From: Nocardioides cavernae
Lineage (GTDB): Bacteria; Actinomycetota; Actinomycetes; Propionibacteriales; Nocardioidaceae
Length of the DNA stretch: 64,000 bases
Direction: 5' to 3'
NCBI RefSeq assembly: GCF_016907475.1
Contig: NZ_JAFBCA010000001.1
Location: 3,782,001-3,846,000 of the forward strand
Within the stretch, counting starts at the first letter, position 1. Each line of letters starts with the position of its first letter. Shown piece by piece: positions 61,696 through 64,000 of the stretch. The notes under the pieces are model-generated. The model saw only the letters and a program-made list of their open reading frames with translations, searched no databases and was not told where the DNA came from. Position numbers and translations under genes: made by a program.

Positions 61696-62277
61696 ATGGA
61701 CGAGACCGACCACGACACGGTGGCGCGGCTGCGAGCGACGGCGCACCCGGTGCGGCTGCGCATCCTGTCGCTGCTCACCGCCGAGGCGATGAGCGCGGCC
61801 GAGGTGGCCCGCACCCTGGAGATCACCCACGCCAACGCGTCGTACCACCTGCGCCAGCTGCACGACGCCGGCGAGCTCGTGGTGGAGAGCGAGGAGAAGA
61901 TCCGCGGCGGCGTGGCCAAGCGCTACCGCTACGACGCGACGCGCGAGGTCGCCGACCGCTCGAGCCCCGTCGACGACCGGATCGCCTACGCCAGGGCCAC
62001 GGCAGTCGAGGTCGAGCGACGGCTGCTCGACGCCGGGCCCGGGTCGGGGTCGTCGAGCGACCTCGAGGCGTGGGTGCCGGTCGAGGTGTGGCGACGTGCC
62101 CTCGACCTGATGCACGAGGCCTCCCACCTCCTCCACGCCGAGGCCCGGCCGGCCGACACCCCGGAGACCGTGCACGTCAGCGCCACCACCAACGCCTTCA
62201 CGATGACCGGTGGGCTCGAGGGCGACGCCGCCCGCTGGGTTCCGCGGCGCGACGCGGGGCAGGAGGAGGGCCGGTGA
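61696..62277 (+). CDS. ArsR-family winged-helix regulator
   Basis: A 193-residue regulator with an ArsR/HTH_20 winged helix at residues 8-75: RATAHPVRLRILSLLTAEAM, AEVARTLEITHANASYHLRQ and GELVVESEEKIRGGVAKRYR. The C-terminal half (about 90-193) is a helical ligand-binding part without a clear metal site; no CxC motif is present. ATG at 61696 follows GGAGGG. Its stop overlaps the exporter start (GTGA), so it probably controls the MFS protein. Confidence 0.87.
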   Translation: MDETDHDTVARLRATAHPVRLRILSLLTAEAMSAAEVARTLEITHANASYHLRQLHDAGELVVESEEKIRGGVAKRYRYDATREVADRSSPVDDRIAYARATAVEVERRLLDAGPGSGSSSDLEAWVPVEVWRRALDLMHEASHLLHAEARPADTPETVHVSATTNAFTMTGGLEGDAARWVPRRDAGQEEGR

Positions 62278-63524
62278 CCTGGACCGAGGCCATCGCCCCG
62301 CTGCGCAACCGCAACTTCGCTTGGTACTTCGCCTCGCGCTTCGTCAACACCCTCGGCAACATGATGGCCAGCATCGCGCTCGCCTTCGCGGTGCTCGACA
62401 TCACCGACTCCCCCATCGCCCTCGGCCAGGTGCTCGCCGCACGCACCATCCCGATGGTCGCGCTCCTGCTCTACGGCGGCGTGATCGCCGACCGCCTGCC
62501 CCGCACCCTGGTGCTGCAGGTGTCCAACGTCGGCTCGGCCGCGAGCCAGGGCGCGATCGCCGCACTGGTGCTGTCCGGCCACGCCGAGATCTGGATGCTC
62601 GTCGTGCTGTCCGTCGTGCAGGGAGCCGTCTCCGGCGTCGCGTTCCCCGCCATGGCGAGCGTGCTCCCGCAGCTCGTCCCGCGGTCGGAGCTGCAGCCCG
62701 CCAACGCCCTGGTCTCCCTCACCCGCAACGGGATGATGGTGCTCGGCCCCACCGCCGGCGCCCTGCTCGTCGTCACCGTCGGCTCCGGTTGGGCGCTCGC
62801 CGTCGACGCCGCCACCTGGCTGCTCTCCGCCGCCCTCCTGCTGCCCGTGACGCTCCCCCCGAAGGAGCCCGGCGCCGAGTCGGCGGACACCGTCCGCGAG
62901 CTGCGCGAGGGCTGGACCTTCTTCTGGGCCACCCCGTGGCTGTGGCAGGTGGTCCTGGGGTTCGGCGCCCTCAACTTCATCCACGCGGGTGCCTGGTTCA
63001 CCCTCGGCCCGGCGATCGCGGACGACACGATCGGCCGCCAGGGATGGGGCTTCGTCCTGTCCGCCGAGGCCGCGGGGCTGCTGCTGACCACGGTCGTCCT
63101 GCTGCGCGTGCGGCTCGAGCGACCGCTCCTGCTCGGGATGCTGGGCGTGGCCCTGATGGCCCCGCCCATCCTGCTGCTGGGGGTCTCGCCCCATGTGGTC
63201 GGGCTCGTCGTCGCGGCCTTCCTGGCCGGCGTCGGCATGGAGGTGTTCGGCATGGGCTGGAACCTCGCGATGCAGGAGAACATCGAGGACGGCATGCTGT
63301 CGCGCGCCTACTCCTACGACGCGCTCGGCTCGTTCGTGGCGCTGCCCGTCGGCCAGCTGGCCTTCGGGCCGCTGGCAGTGGCGTTCGGCGTGGAGGAGGT
63401 GCTCGTCGTCTCGGCGGTGGCGTACGTCGCCGTGGTGGCCCTGGTGCTCTGTTCCCGGTCCGTGCGCGACCTGCCGCGGGCACCGGCGACCCCCGTGGCC
63501 CAGGTGACGAGCGGCACGTCCTAG
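62274..63524 (+). CDS. MFS transporter
   Basis: A 416-residue major facilitator protein with 12 predicted helices (MFS_3-like, enterobactin exporter group). The start LRNRNFAWYFASRFVNTLGN, the GGVIADRLPRTLVL loop between helices 2 and 3, and LPQLVPRSELQPANALVSLT are typical of this group. Substrate unknown; drug or siderophore export is plausible. GTG at 62274 overlaps the stop of the ArsR-type gene by four bases, so the pair is co-translated and likely repressor-controlled. Confidence 0.88.
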   Translation: MTWTEAIAPLRNRNFAWYFASRFVNTLGNMMASIALAFAVLDITDSPIALGQVLAARTIPMVALLLYGGVIADRLPRTLVLQVSNVGSAASQGAIAALVLSGHAEIWMLVVLSVVQGAVSGVAFPAMASVLPQLVPRSELQPANALVSLTRNGMMVLGPTAGALLVVTVGSGWALAVDAATWLLSAALLLPVTLPPKEPGAESADTVRELREGWTFFWATPWLWQVVLGFGALNFIHAGAWFTLGPAIADDTIGRQGWGFVLSAEAAGLLLTTVVLLRVRLERPLLLGMLGVALMAPPILLLGVSPHVVGLVVAAFLAGVGMEVFGMGWNLAMQENIEDGMLSRAYSYDALGSFVALPVGQLAFGPLAVAFGVEEVLVVSAVAYVAVVALVLCSRSVRDLPRAPATPVAQVTSGTS

Positions 63525-63535
63525 GGTCAGCGAGC

Positions 63536-64000
63536 ATGAGCGTCATGGATCTCTTCCGCCTCGACGGCAAGGTCGTCATCGTCACCGGCGCCTCGAGCGG
63601 GCTGGGCGTCGCGTTCGCCCACTGCTTCGCCGAGGCCGGCGCCGACGTGGTGCTGGGTGCGCGTCGGGTGGAGAAGCTCGAGCGGGTCGCCGACTCCGTG
63701 CGCTCCACCGGCCGCCGGGTGCACACCGTCGCGACCGACGTGGCCGACCCCGAGCAGTGCCAGCGGCTCGTGGACGAGGCGATCGCCAAGTTCGGCCGGG
63801 TCGACGTGCTGGTCAACAACGCCGGCGTCGGCACCGCCGTCCCCGCCACCCGCGAGACGCCCGAGGAGTTCCGCTCGGTGATCGACGTCAACCTCAACGG
63901 CTGCTACTGGATGGCCCAGGCGTGCGGCCGGGTGATGCAGCCCGGCTCGAGCATCATCAACATCTCCTCGATCCTCGGCCTGACCACCGGCGGCCTGCCG
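63536..64000 (+). CDS. Short-chain dehydrogenase/reductase, N-terminal part
   Basis: The first 155 residues of an SDR oxidoreductase; the gene runs off the right edge. Seen are the NAD(P)-binding TGASSGLG (TGxxxGxG, about residues 18-25), the DVADPEQ segment, VLVNNAGVGT (NNAG) and INISSILG with the active-site Ser. The catalytic YxxxK lies outside the window. ATG at 63536 gives MSVMDLFRLDGKVVIVTG; a second ATG at 63545 is possible. It follows the MFS gene by 11 bases and may be co-transcribed. Confidence 0.9.
   Translation, partial: MSVMDLFRLDGKVVIVTGASSGLGVAFAHCFAEAGADVVLGARRVEKLERVADSVRSTGRRVHTVATDVADPEQCQRLVDEAIAKFGRVDVLVNNAGVGTAVPATRETPEEFRSVIDVNLNGCYWMAQACGRVMQPGSSIINISSILGLTTGGLP

Overview
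The window is a chromosomal segment of a high-G+C actinobacterium. Strong GC bias at third codon positions, frequent GTG starts, lipoproteins with Ala/Gly-rich lipoboxes, leaderless-looking promoters and the gene order all fit Actinomycetia. A Nocardioides-like (Nocardioidaceae) host is the best guess, but it is an inference from gene content and repeat style, not a match.

The backbone is the conserved actinobacterial housekeeping run, nearly all on the minus strand. Read from right to left it is leuS, degV, comEA, comEC, holA, (rpsT on plus), lepA, fadD-type acyl-CoA synthetase, hemW, (DUF3097 on plus), hrcA-dnaJ-rsmE, HIT protein, phoH-ybeY-CNNM/CBS protein, deaminase-like protein, era, leuA, recO, uppS, (znuACB-zur on plus), glyS, dusB, dgt, dnaG. 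Accessory genes are set between these blocks: three small membrane or stress-type proteins (350-1424), a secreted SH3/peptidase-like protein (2802-3731), two related exported proteins (5112-6401), a zinc uptake operon with its own repressor (8329-11432), a Val/Pro/Glu-rich exported protein (12297-13247), a methyltransferase pair matching 10-methyl fatty acid synthesis (22301-24978), a copper monooxygenase-like lipoprotein (28314-29567), a GerMN lipoprotein (30002-30976), a mixed block of kinases, regulators and transporters (39624-45909 and 47790-51738), and a regulator/exporter pair followed by a truncated SDR gene (61696-64000).

Regulation that can be read from the DNA: two zinc-regulator-like boxes placed on the -35 and -10 of an apparently leaderless znuA promoter; a CIRCE element before hrcA-dnaJ; a four-leucine leader peptide before leuA; a three-leucine leader peptide plus an intrinsic terminator before leuS; and inverted repeats at the araC-type, ArsR-type and acyl-CoA synthetase promoters. 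Leucine synthesis and leucine charging thus both appear to be controlled by attenuation.

Repeats: two 63-bp copies of an imperfect palindromic element at 49734-49796 and 56580-56642, and two clusters of short GC-rich repeats at about 36203-36350 and 41757-41840. I see no rRNA, tRNA, CRISPR array, insertion sequence or prophage. No gene-free stretch exceeds 300 bases; the longest, 13248-13497, holds only a ribosome binding site and upstream sequence for the gene at 12297-13247.
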